Source: Streptomyces olindensis (GTDB taxonomy: Bacteria; Actinomycetota; Actinomycetes; Streptomycetales; Streptomycetaceae). Taken from it: a DNA stretch of 64,000 bases. Below, piece after piece: positions 24,723-32,492 of the stretch (its first letter is position 1; each line of letters begins with the position of its first letter). The stretch lies in the NCBI GenBank assembly GCA_000696115.1, contig JJOH01000029.1, positions 1 to 64,000 of the forward strand, written 5' to 3'. Both the position numbers and the translations under genes were made by a program. The notes beneath the pieces are model-generated. The model was not told the origin of the DNA, did no database searches, and saw only the letters and a list, made by a program, of their open reading frames with translations.

Positions 24723-25607
24723 TCAATCAAACTTGAGGTCAAGGAGGAACGTTCTGATCGCCTCGTGGAGGCGGTCCGGCTGGTCCAGGTGGACGTCGTG
24801 CGCCGCGTGGGGGACGCGGACCACCCTGGTGTCCGGGCGGTGGGTGAGCATCGTGGCCGGTTCGTCGGGGCGCATCGTGCCGTGTTCGCCCTGGACGAGG
24901 AGGGTCGGGCAGGTGATGCGGGACCACTCGTGCCAGTAGGCGGTGGTGGCCAGTTCGGTGACCGTGTCGATGATCGTCGTGGGGTCGAAGGCCGGGTGCC
25001 AGCCGTCTTCTCGTTTCTCCAGGGTTTTCGTCCAGGCCTCGTGGCCCAGGAAGGCTTCCGCCTCCCGCAGGGACGGGAAGGGTGTCGGCCAGCTGTCCAG
25101 CCACGCCGCGATCTGTGCGGGGAGGTCCGGGGTCGGGCCCGCGGGGCCCGCTTCGACCAGGATCAGGGACTTCACCAGGTGGGGGTGGGACGCGGCCAGC
25201 AGCATGGCCGTGTGGCCGCCGAGGGACTGGCCCAGGAGGGTTACGGGGGCCAGGCCCAGCTTCTCGATCAGTGATACCGCGTCCTGGACGTGGGTCTGTC
25301 TGGTCGTGCTCGGCGGGATGCGGGTGCTGGCGCCGTGGCCTCGGGCGTCGTACGTCACCACGCGATGGCCGTCGTCGGCCGACAGTCGCGTGGCGAGGTC
25401 GTCCCACTCGCCCTGGGTGCCTGCCAGGCCGTGCAGGAGGAGGAACGTGGGTGGGGATTCCGGGGCCGAGGGCTCCGGGGCTGAGGGCTCCGGGGGCAGG
25501 GGCTCTGTGGGCAGGGGCTTCGTGGCGGGGCGGTGGTCTCGGTAGGCGAGGTGCGTGCCGTCCGGGGTGGCGAGGGTTCCGGATGACGTGCTGCGGGCGG
25601 TGGTCAA
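24723..25607 (-). CDS. alpha/beta hydrolase
   Basis: A 294-residue alpha/beta hydrolase. The oxyanion region is FLLLHGLAGTQGEWDDLATR, the nucleophile elbow VTLLGQSLGGHTAM (GxSxG), and the acid/His part PTLLVQGEHGTMRPDEP and VPHAAHDVHLDQPDRLH. Near residue 25 is a Pro/Glu repeat (TEPLPPEPSAPEPSAPE), probably a flexible loop. The start is set at TTG 25607, after AGGGGG; the frame is open far upstream. Substrate unknown. Confidence 0.82.
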   Translation of the reverse strand: MTTARSTSSGTLATPDGTHLAYRDHRPATKPLPTEPLPPEPSAPEPSAPESPPTFLLLHGLAGTQGEWDDLATRLSADDGHRVVTYDARGHGASTRIPPSTTRQTHVQDAVSLIEKLGLAPVTLLGQSLGGHTAMLLAASHPHLVKSLILVEAGPAGPTPDLPAQIAAWLDSWPTPFPSLREAEAFLGHEAWTKTLEKREDGWHPAFDPTTIIDTVTELATTAYWHEWSRITCPTLLVQGEHGTMRPDEPATMLTHRPDTRVVRVPHAAHDVHLDQPDRLHEAIRTFLLDLKFD

Positions 25608-25756
25608 GGAGCCCCCTGGTCTCTTCGGTGGCCCGGCCGGCCCTCCCCCGCGCGACGGCCACCGCCGGGCTGTCGGCGATGACCGTCGCGGGTGGCCCTT
25701 GTGGTGACCTGCCGCGAGGGCCGTCGCGGTGGCCGTCGTGCCTGTGGGTCGGGAGC

Positions 25757-26272
25757 CTACGACGCCGGGCTCAGGTCCGCTCGGCCGAACAAGAGGGCGT
25801 ATCCCGCGGGGAGTTGGGCGAGGACACGGGTCACCAGGTCGTCGCCGATCAGGCGCGGCAGGACGCTGAGGACCGAGCTGACGTCCCAGCGGGCCGTGGC
25901 GGGGGTGGCTCCCTCGATGCGGGCCGCGACCGATTCGACGAACTCCGCGGCGGTGAGCCGGCGCGTCACCGGGATCTGGCCGGCGACCACTCTGGCGGCC
26001 TCCTCGGGCAGGGCGCGGGCGAGGTCGACCCGTTCGTCGCCGATGACGTGGCCGCCGAGGGCTGACAGGACGATACGGGTGACCCGCTCCGCCTCCGACC
26101 TGGTGGTGTACTGGCCCGACTCCCGCACCGCCTCGACCAGTTCGGTCCAGGCGTCGTCGCCGCCCCGCGGGTGGTGCTGCGGTGCGGGGATCACGGTCTT
26201 GGGGGACGGGGGCGGGAATGCCGTCGTCGCAGGGGGCACGGTCGTCACACTGGGCACCGTCGTCGCGCTCAT
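25757..26272 (-). CDS. DUF2267 domain protein
   Basis: A 171-residue protein. After a Pro/Thr-rich, probably disordered 40-residue start, the DUF2267 helical domain reads AERVTRIVLSALGGHVIGDE, ALPEEAARVVAG, then TAAEFVESVAARI, ending VTRVLAQLPAGYALLFG. DUF2267 proteins are commonly found beside stress genes, and here an Hsp20 gene lies just upstream on the same strand. GGAGGAAG precedes the ATG. Molecular function unknown. Confidence 0.85.
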   Translation of the reverse strand: MSATTVPSVTTVPPATTAFPPPSPKTVIPAPQHHPRGGDDAWTELVEAVRESGQYTTRSEAERVTRIVLSALGGHVIGDERVDLARALPEEAARVVAGQIPVTRRLTAAEFVESVAARIEGATPATARWDVSSVLSVLPRLIGDDLVTRVLAQLPAGYALLFGRADLSPAS

Positions 26273-26412
26273 GTGCGGGTCTTCCTCCGGATCCGGTCCT
26301 GCCCCGCGCCGCCGGGCTCCGACGCCGTCGGCGCGGGGTGCGTGGGAGTGCGGGGCTGTCCCGGGGTGGGACGTCCTCGGGACAGCCCTCTGGGTGCGTG
26401 GGTAGCGGCCGG

Positions 26413-26835
26413 TCAGCCGCTGATCTGCTTGCGGCTGTCACCGCCCGTGATCTGGATGCGGCGGGGCTTGGCCTGCTCGGCCACCGGGATGCGCAGGGTC
26501 AGGACGCCCGCCTCGTACGAGGCGTCGATGCGTTCCGTGTCCAGCGTCTCGCCGAGGAAGAGCTGGCGCGTGAAGGTGCCGGTGGAACGCTCGGCGACCA
26601 GCATCTCCGCGTCCTCGGGGGCCGGGGACTTGCGCTCCGCTCGCACGTTGAGGACGTTGCGTTCGACGTCCAGCTCGATCGACTCGGGGTCGATGCCGGG
26701 GAGGTCGAAGTGGACGAGGAACTCGTCCCCGGAGCGGTAGGCGTCCATCGCCATCGCCGACGGGCGGGTGGCGGGGCCGAAGACCTGCTGGGTGAGTCGG
26801 TCGAGTTCACGGAAGGGGTCCGTGCGCATGAGCAT
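26413..26835 (-). CDS. Hsp20/alpha-crystallin family small heat-shock protein
   Basis: A 140-residue small heat-shock protein. The alpha-crystallin domain spans about residues 30-125 with FLVHFDLPGIDPESIELDVE, VLNVRAERKS, a flexible loop, and the closing SYEAGVLTLRIPVAEQAKP (A-x-GVL signature). It would form oligomers that hold unfolding proteins. Gene size fits actinobacterial Hsp18. A promoter with a HAIR-like palindrome lies 60-100 bases upstream. A GTG one codon earlier is an alternative start. Confidence 0.93.
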   Translation of the reverse strand: MLMRTDPFRELDRLTQQVFGPATRPSAMAMDAYRSGDEFLVHFDLPGIDPESIELDVERNVLNVRAERKSPAPEDAEMLVAERSTGTFTRQLFLGETLDTERIDASYEAGVLTLRIPVAEQAKPRRIQITGGDSRKQISG

Positions 26836-26895
26836 CACTGGTCACTCCTCTCCTTCAGGCGCTGCCTGTGCGATGCCCTACGTTCTGCGTCTTCT

Positions 26896-26937
26896 TATAT
26901 AACTCGGAGGAGGAAACTTGACAACCCTCGACTCATA
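26896..26937 (-). promoter_or_regulatory. heat-shock promoter with HAIR-like inverted repeat
   Basis: On the minus strand TTGTCA (26924-26919) and TATATA (26901-26896) are spaced by 17 bases, a good vegetative promoter for the Hsp20 gene. The plus-strand stretch CTTGACA-N7-ACTCATA at 26917-26937 matches 10 of 14 fixed positions of the HspR/HAIR consensus CTTGAGT-N7-ACTCAAG and overlaps the -35 box. Repression by HspR is inferred; RheA-type control is an alternative. Confidence 0.5.
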
Positions 26938-27074
26938 CTCGGTCGTGATCTTCGAGGTGCCCCGGCGCGTGCGGCTGTCACCTGGGGCGTTAGCCTCGGG
27001 GTCTCGCGAGCGCGGCACAGGAGCAGAACGCGGGTATCAGGAGCAGGGCGCGGGCACAGGAGCAGGAGGCAGAC

Positions 27075-27377
27075 ATGGCGAGGGTTCCCAGCGCGGTGGT
27101 CGCCGCGAGCGGTCTCGTGGGCGGGTACGGCGTGGCCCGCTGGAGCAGGAAGCGGCAGCTCGGCGGGGTCGTGCTCGCCGTCGCCGGGGCGGCGGCCGCG
27201 CGGCAGTGGCGGCAGCAGGCGGGCGGGGTGGCCGCGGGGGCGTTGTCGGCTGCGTATGTCGCCGCCTTCGCCGGGTCCCATCCGCTGGCGAAGAAGGTCG
27301 GGGCGTGGCCTGCCGTGTTCGGGGTGGCCGGGGCTGTGGGGCTGGCGTCGTGGGTGGTGGCGGACCGGCGCGGCTGA
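27075..27377 (+). CDS. small alanine/glycine-rich membrane protein
   Basis: A 100-residue protein with about three hydrophobic stretches (SAVVAASGLVGGYGVARW, GVVLAVAGAAAA, AGALSAAYVAAFAG) and a C-terminal GVAGAVGLASWVVADRRG. A good GGAGGCAG site precedes ATG 27075. No family recognised; such small proteins are common in Streptomyces. It stands alone between the divergent Hsp20 promoter and the tRNA. Confidence 0.6.
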   Translation: MARVPSAVVAASGLVGGYGVARWSRKRQLGGVVLAVAGAAAARQWRQQAGGVAAGALSAAYVAAFAGSHPLAKKVGAWPAVFGVAGAVGLASWVVADRRG

Positions 27378-27510
27378 GAGCCCGACGGCACCCCTGAAGC
27401 CGACGGCCCCGTGAAACCGACGGCCGGTCGACGCCGGCCGGCCGCTCAGCCGGCACACCGCGCGTGCCGACCGGGCGCCCCAGCCGGCACACCACACCGA
27501 CCACACAGCA

Positions 27511-27545
27511 AAGAACCCGGCCCTGATACCCAGGGCCGGGTTCTT
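27511..27545 (-). terminator. strong terminator after tRNA-Gly-like gene
   Basis: AAGAACCCGGCCCTG and its exact reverse complement form a 15-bp stem around a five-base loop, followed on the minus strand by TTCTTTGC. It ends three bases from the CCA end of the tRNA-like gene. Confidence 0.85.
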
Positions 27546-27547
27546 GT

Positions 27548-27620
27548 TGGAGCGCCGGGCAGGCCTTGCACCTGCATCTCCCCACAGGAAGTGGGGCGTC
27601 TTTCCTTGGACCACCAACGC
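27548..27620 (-). tRNA. atypical tRNA-Gly (anticodon TCC)
   Basis: Minus-strand folding gives a full cloverleaf of 70 nt plus an encoded CCA. The acceptor GCGTTGG pairs with CCGGCGC (two G-T pairs), the D arm is a short GTC/GAC with GG in the loop, and the anticodon stem CCCCA/TGGGG carries loop CTTCCTG (TCC, glycine). The T stem is GCAGG/CCTGC, with T73 as expected for bacterial tRNA-Gly. Odd points are the T-loop TGCAAGG (G instead of T at 55), T at position 37 instead of a purine, and the weak D arm. It has its own strong terminator, so it appears to be expressed. Confidence 0.75.
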
Positions 27621-27754
27621 ACTGTCCGTCTGCCGGAGTTCCGGCGGCCGGATGCAGATCAACTATAACCCAGTTTTTGTTATCGCCTTCACCGTCCGGA
27701 CGTCTCCTCACCGTCCCCGCAGATACGCGACCTATGACGTTGAGGTACGACAAC

Positions 27755-29260
27755 GTGACACGACAGATCAGCCGCCGGAGCATGCTGAAGGCCGCGGGCG
27801 CGGCAGCCGGAGCCGTCGGGATCGGGACGGCGGCAGGGGTCGGCACGGCCGTGCCCGCCGCCGCTGCCGCCACCACCGCCGACGGCTCCTTCGCCCACCC
27901 CGGCCTGCTGCACACCCGTACCGATCTGGACCGTATGGCGGCCAAGGTGAAGGCGGGCGCGAGACCCTACACGGCCGGGTTCGCCAAGCTGACCGCCAAC
28001 CGGCACGCGCAGAGCGGGTGGCGGGCGAATCCGCAGGCCACCGTGTACCGGGGGTCGGGTACGCCGGAGAACTACCGGATCCTCTACAACGACATCCACG
28101 CCGCCTACCAGAACGCCCTGCGGTACCACGTCAGCGGCGAGGAGGCGCACGCCGACACCGCCGTGGCGATCCTCAACGCCTGGTCGGGGAAGCTGACCGC
28201 GCTGGAGGGCAGCGCGGACCGGTTCCTGGCGGCGGGGTTGTACGGCTATCAGTTCGCCAACGCCGCGGAACTCGTGCGGGACCACGGGGACTTCGAGCTC
28301 GGGCGGGCGAAGAAGCTGCTGCTGGACGTCTTCCATCCGCTCAGCGACGACTTCCTGACCCGGCACAACAACGCCGTCGTCACCAACTACTGGCCCAACT
28401 GGGACCTGACGGCGATCGCCTGTGTGCTCGCCACCGGGATCTTCTGCGACGAACGGGCCATCGTGGACCGGGCGGTGGAGTACTTCAAGCACGGGGACGG
28501 CATGGGGTCGGTCAAGCACGCGATCCCGGTCGTGCACGAGGACGGGCTCGCCGAGTGGGTCGAGGCCGGGCGGGACCAGGGGCACGCGCTGCTCGGGGTC
28601 GGGCTGATGGGCACGGTGTGCGAGATGGCGTGGAACCAGGGCATCGACCTGTACGGCTACGACGACAGCCGGTTCCTCAAGGGCGCGCAGTACGTGGCCA
28701 AGTGGAGCCTGGGCGGGGATGTGCCGTACACCGCGAACACGCGGAAGAAGGGCGCGATCGGGGGGTGGTCCGGGAGTGAGACGGCCTCCGATGTGGCGGT
28801 GGCGGATCCGGCCATGACCCGGCCGATCTGGGCGATGATCGCGAACCACTACACCAAGCGGCGAGGGCTGTCGGCGTCGTACCTCACGCGTGCCGCCGCC
28901 AAGGCCGCGCCGGAGGGCGGGGGCGGCGACTACGGGCCCAACAGCGGGGGCTACGACCAGCTGGGCTTCGGCACGTTGGCGTTCACGCGGGACAGGGCGG
29001 CGGATCCGGCGGCACCGGCACCGGCACCCAACCCGTCCGGATCGGCGACGACGCCGGGTGCGTCCGGCGGGGGCGGGGGTGTCCGGCCGCAGGGCACTGT
29101 CCGGCCTCAGGCGACGGTGAGTGCCTCGGCGTCCCCCGGTACGGGCCGCGACCTGGCCGCCACCGGGTCCGAGGAGGTCGTGGGCTGGGCCGCCGCCGCG
29201 GGCGTCACCGCTGTCGCCGGTGGATTGCTGCTGTTGCGGCGGCGGGGCCGGGCCCAGTAG
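27755..29260 (+). CDS. secreted alginate-lyase-like protein with LAATG sorting signal
   Basis: A 501-residue exported protein. A twin-arginine signal (SRRSMLKAAGAAAGAVGIG) is cleaved near AAA|TTADG. The body is an alginate-lyase-type (alpha/alpha)6 toroid: AHPGLLHTRTDLDRMAAKV, TPENYRILYNDIHAAYQNAL, then NNAVVTNYWPNWDLTAIACV, and HEDGLAEWVEAGRDQGHALL with GRDQGH likely at the active site. A Pro/Ser/Gly linker precedes LAATGSEEV, a hydrophobic helix and RRRGR, a class E sortase signal for wall attachment. GTG 27755 follows TGAGG; ATG 27734 is an alternative. Polymer substrate unknown. Confidence 0.82.
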   Translation: MTRQISRRSMLKAAGAAAGAVGIGTAAGVGTAVPAAAAATTADGSFAHPGLLHTRTDLDRMAAKVKAGARPYTAGFAKLTANRHAQSGWRANPQATVYRGSGTPENYRILYNDIHAAYQNALRYHVSGEEAHADTAVAILNAWSGKLTALEGSADRFLAAGLYGYQFANAAELVRDHGDFELGRAKKLLLDVFHPLSDDFLTRHNNAVVTNYWPNWDLTAIACVLATGIFCDERAIVDRAVEYFKHGDGMGSVKHAIPVVHEDGLAEWVEAGRDQGHALLGVGLMGTVCEMAWNQGIDLYGYDDSRFLKGAQYVAKWSLGGDVPYTANTRKKGAIGGWSGSETASDVAVADPAMTRPIWAMIANHYTKRRGLSASYLTRAAAKAAPEGGGGDYGPNSGGYDQLGFGTLAFTRDRAADPAAPAPAPNPSGSATTPGASGGGGGVRPQGTVRPQATVSASASPGTGRDLAATGSEEVVGWAAAAGVTAVAGGLLLLRRRGRAQ

Positions 29261-29314
29261 CGCCTGAGCCCGACCCCGCCGGCGGCACGGCCGACGGCCC
29301 GGCTGCCCCGCGGC

Positions 29315-30844
29315 TCAGGTCGCCGTCCTCGACCTCGGCCCCACCTGGTCCGTCGCCGCCCTCGACTTCGGCCCCGCCTGATCCGTCACCGTCGCCTTCG
29401 CCGTCAGCGGCTCGGCGATGTCCTCCAGGGAGCGGCGTTCCGCCCGGACCGCGAGGATAGCTGCCGCCAGGCCCGCCAGGCACATCAGTGCCGCTCCGAT
29501 CTGGAACGCGAGGACCGTGTCGCCGACCTTGCCCGTGCCGGTGAGGTCGGCGAACAGGAGCGGGCCGCTGATGCCGCCGGCCGCCGTGCCGATGGCGTAG
29601 AAGAACGCGATGGACATGGCGCGGGTCTCCATCGGGAAGACCTCGGAGACCGTCAGGTAGGCGCTGGACGCGCCGGCCGAGGCGAAGAACAGCACCACGC
29701 ACCAGCAGGCCGTCAGCGTGCCCGCGCTCAGCGAACCCTGGTCGAAGAGCCAGGCCGTGCCGAAGAGGAGCAGGCCCGAGAGCAGGTAGGTGCCGGAGAT
29801 CATCACACGGCGGCCGACCGTGTCGAAAAGCTTGCCCAGGAGCAGCGGACCGAAGAAGTTGCCGAGTGCGATGACGGCGAAGTAGTAGCCGGTGCTGCCG
29901 CTCGGGACGTCGAAGAACGTGGTCAGGATGGCGCCGAAGCCGAAGGTGATGGCGTTGTAGAGGAAGGCCTGGCCGATGAAGAGGGAGAAGCCGAGGATGG
30001 CGCGGCGGCGGTAGTCGGAGAAGACCGTGCGGCCGATCTCCAGGAAGGAGACGCTGCGGCGCTGGTGGATGGTGATCTCGCCGTCCGGGCGGGGCAGCGG
30101 CTCGCCGTTCTCCTGCTCGACCTTGCGTTCGATCGAGGAGACGATACGTTCCGCCTCGTCGTCACGGCCGTGGATGAGCAGCCAGCGCGGGCTCTCCGGG
30201 ACGTGCCGGCGGACGAGGAGGATGACGAGGGCGAGGACCGCGCCGAGCGCGAACGTGAGGCGCCAGCCGACGTTCGCCGCGAAGACGTCCGTGTCCAGCG
30301 CGACGATCGAGAGCAGGGAGCCGAAGACCGCGCCCAGCCAGAAGCTGCCGTTGATCATCAGGTCGACGCGGCCGCGGTACTCCTTGGGGATCAGTTCGTC
30401 GATCGCGGAGTTGATGGCCGCGTACTCGCCACCGATGCCGAAGCCGGTGAGGAAGCGGAAGAGGAAGAACCACCAGGTGTCGAAGGCGACCGCGGTGAGG
30501 GCGGTGGCGCCGAGGTAGACCGCCAGGGTGATCATGAAGAGTTTCTTGCGGCCCCACTTGTCCGTCAGGCGGCCCCAGAACAGGGCGCCCGAGCAGGCGC
30601 CCGCCACGTACAGGGCGGCGGCGAGGCCGGTGACCTCGCCGGAGGTGATGGGCAGGCCGCTGCCCGGTTCCGACAGGCGGCTGGCGATGTTGCCCACGAC
30701 GGTGACTTCCAGGCCGTCGAGGATCCACACGGTGCCGAGGCCGATGACGATCGTCCAGTGCCAGCGCGACCACGGGAGGCGGTCGAGGCGGGCGGGGATG
30801 TCGGTGGTGACGGTTCGGCCGGTCTCGGCCTGCGCGGTGGTCAT
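29315..30844 (-). CDS. MFS transporter, sugar-porter-like
   Basis: A 509-residue major facilitator with about 12 membrane helices. The loop-2/3 motif is GRLTDKWGRKKLFM; helix 5 region RFLTGFGIGGEYAAINSAID and ELIPKEYRGRVDLMINGSF resemble the AAHS/SP subgroup carrying aromatic acids, sugars or metabolites. A cytoplasmic loop of about 65 residues divides the halves. The C-terminal tail repeats TDQ.GP.SRAAT-type elements. GAGGAGGGAG precedes ATG 30844. It lies alone, so the substrate is open. Confidence 0.87.
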   Translation of the reverse strand: MTTAQAETGRTVTTDIPARLDRLPWSRWHWTIVIGLGTVWILDGLEVTVVGNIASRLSEPGSGLPITSGEVTGLAAALYVAGACSGALFWGRLTDKWGRKKLFMITLAVYLGATALTAVAFDTWWFFLFRFLTGFGIGGEYAAINSAIDELIPKEYRGRVDLMINGSFWLGAVFGSLLSIVALDTDVFAANVGWRLTFALGAVLALVILLVRRHVPESPRWLLIHGRDDEAERIVSSIERKVEQENGEPLPRPDGEITIHQRRSVSFLEIGRTVFSDYRRRAILGFSLFIGQAFLYNAITFGFGAILTTFFDVPSGSTGYYFAVIALGNFFGPLLLGKLFDTVGRRVMISGTYLLSGLLLFGTAWLFDQGSLSAGTLTACWCVVLFFASAGASSAYLTVSEVFPMETRAMSIAFFYAIGTAAGGISGPLLFADLTGTGKVGDTVLAFQIGAALMCLAGLAAAILAVRAERRSLEDIAEPLTAKATVTDQAGPKSRAATDQVGPRSRTAT

Positions 30845-30957
30845 GGGCTCCCTCCTCATCGAGAAGAACCCGGGTCGAGTGCCCTGAGCGCGTTTGCTTA
30901 CGCCCTGGCACCTGACACCACCGGCGCGTCACGGCCGCGGCTGTCACGGCCCGCCGC

Positions 30958-32328
30958 TCACGCCCCCAGCGCGTGCGACACCGTGTAGATCAGCAGGCCG
31001 GCCAGCGAGCCGACCACCGTGCCGTTGATGCGGATGAACTGCAGGTCGCGGCCGATGTTGGCCTCGATCTTCCGTGTGGTGTGCTCGGCGTCCCAGCTCG
31101 CCACCGTGTCCGTGATCAGGGAGGTGATCTCCTTGCGGTAGGTGGTGACGACGTACACGGCCGCGTCCTCCACCCACCGGTCGACCTTGTCCTGCACCTT
31201 GCGCTCGGCCGCCATCCGGGAGCCCAGCGACAGCAGCGAGGCACGGACGCGCAGCCGCAGCTCGCTGCGCTCGTCCTCCGCCGCCGCGACGATCATGGAC
31301 CGTACGGCCGTCCAGGCGCTCGCGATGAGGTCCTGCACCTCGCCGCGGCCCAGGACCTCGCCCTTGAGCCGCTCGACGCGGGCGCGGGTGTCGGTGTCGG
31401 ACTGGAGGTCGCCCGCGAAGTCGGTGAGGAAGCGGTCCAGGGCGCCGCGGGCGGGGTGGGCGGGCATGTCGCGCATCTCGGTGGCGAAGCGCAGCAGCTC
31501 CCGGTAGACGCGCTCGCCGACCTTGCGGTCGACGAACTTCGGCGTCCAGCCGGGGGCGCCGCCCTCCACGGCGTCCATGACCTCCTCGCGGTGCAGGACC
31601 AGCCAGTCGTGGGCGCGGTTGACGATCAGGTCGACGACCCGTTTGTGGCCGCCGTCGGCGACGACCTTCTCCAGCATCTTGCCGATGCCGGGGCCGATCT
31701 CCTGGGCGTTGGCGCGGCGGGTGATGGCCTCGCCGACCACGGCCTGGACGTCGGAGTCGCGCAGGACCGTCAGGGCGCCGCGCAGGGCGGTGGACAGCTC
31801 GGCCGTGACCCGGTCGGCGTGCTCGGGGACGGCGAGCCAGGCGCCGAGGCGGCTGCCGATGCCGACGGCGCGCAGCCGCTGCCGTACGACGTCCTCGGAG
31901 AGGAAGTTCTCCCCGACGAACTCACCGAGGGAGACGCCGAGCTGGTCCTTCTTGGTGGGGATGATCGCCGTGTGCGGGATGGGGATGCCGAGGGGGTGGC
32001 GGAACAGGGCGGTGACGGCGAACCAGTCGGCGAGCGCGCCGACCATGCCCGCCTCGGAGGCGGCGGCGACATAGCCCGCCCAGGGGCCGGCGCCCGAGTT
32101 CTGCGCCCACTTGGCGAGGACGTAGACCACGGCGACGAACAGCAGGAGTCCGGTGGCGGTGAGTTTCATACGGCGTACGCCGCGCTGTTTCTCCTCGTCC
32201 GCCGGGCTGAAGGTCGTCATCGCACGGTTCACGGCGGGCCCGGGGCGGGCATGCTGCCCCGCGACACTGCCCTTTTCTTCCACTTTGGTCCGTTCCATCC
32301 GCTCCACCCGCTTGGTGATCCCGCACAC
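30958..32328 (-). CDS. DUF445 family membrane protein
   Basis: A 456-residue DUF445 protein. A hydrophobic helix near residue 55 (LTATGLLLFVAVVYVLAKW) leads to the family motif EAGMVGALADWFAVTALFRHPLGIPIPHTAIIP, quoted here only by its first half at residues 90-109. A long helical central region follows, then a C-terminal helix (IRINGTVVGSLAGLLIYTV). Such proteins sit in the membrane with a large coiled part; function is unknown. Starts at 32328 (AGGAAGG) and 32298 are both possible. Confidence 0.85.
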   Translation of the reverse strand: MCGITKRVERMERTKVEEKGSVAGQHARPGPAVNRAMTTFSPADEEKQRGVRRMKLTATGLLLFVAVVYVLAKWAQNSGAGPWAGYVAAASEAGMVGALADWFAVTALFRHPLGIPIPHTAIIPTKKDQLGVSLGEFVGENFLSEDVVRQRLRAVGIGSRLGAWLAVPEHADRVTAELSTALRGALTVLRDSDVQAVVGEAITRRANAQEIGPGIGKMLEKVVADGGHKRVVDLIVNRAHDWLVLHREEVMDAVEGGAPGWTPKFVDRKVGERVYRELLRFATEMRDMPAHPARGALDRFLTDFAGDLQSDTDTRARVERLKGEVLGRGEVQDLIASAWTAVRSMIVAAAEDERSELRLRVRASLLSLGSRMAAERKVQDKVDRWVEDAAVYVVTTYRKEITSLITDTVASWDAEHTTRKIEANIGRDLQFIRINGTVVGSLAGLLIYTVSHALGA

Positions 32329-32492
32329 ATTGTCCCTTCCTGACCGACTCCTGGAACGGAACAGGAGTTCCCGGCGTCTGTCGGGAGGGGGTAATGCGAC
32401 GGGGTCCTGTGAGCTTCCCCTTGCCCATGACGCATCATGGGAACATCAGATCGGAGCCTGAGGCTCCCATCGCCCGAGGAGAACTGAAGAGC

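Noticed and set aside
27566..27754. Upstream extension of the alginate-lyase-like gene
   Set aside because: It would run through the tRNA-Gly-like gene and lacks a ribosome site; the Tat signal begins just after GTG 27755.
30973..32343. 456-codon frame opposite the DUF445 gene
   Set aside because: Asp/Gly/Val-rich shadow frame without motif or ribosome site; DUF445 is well supported on the other strand.
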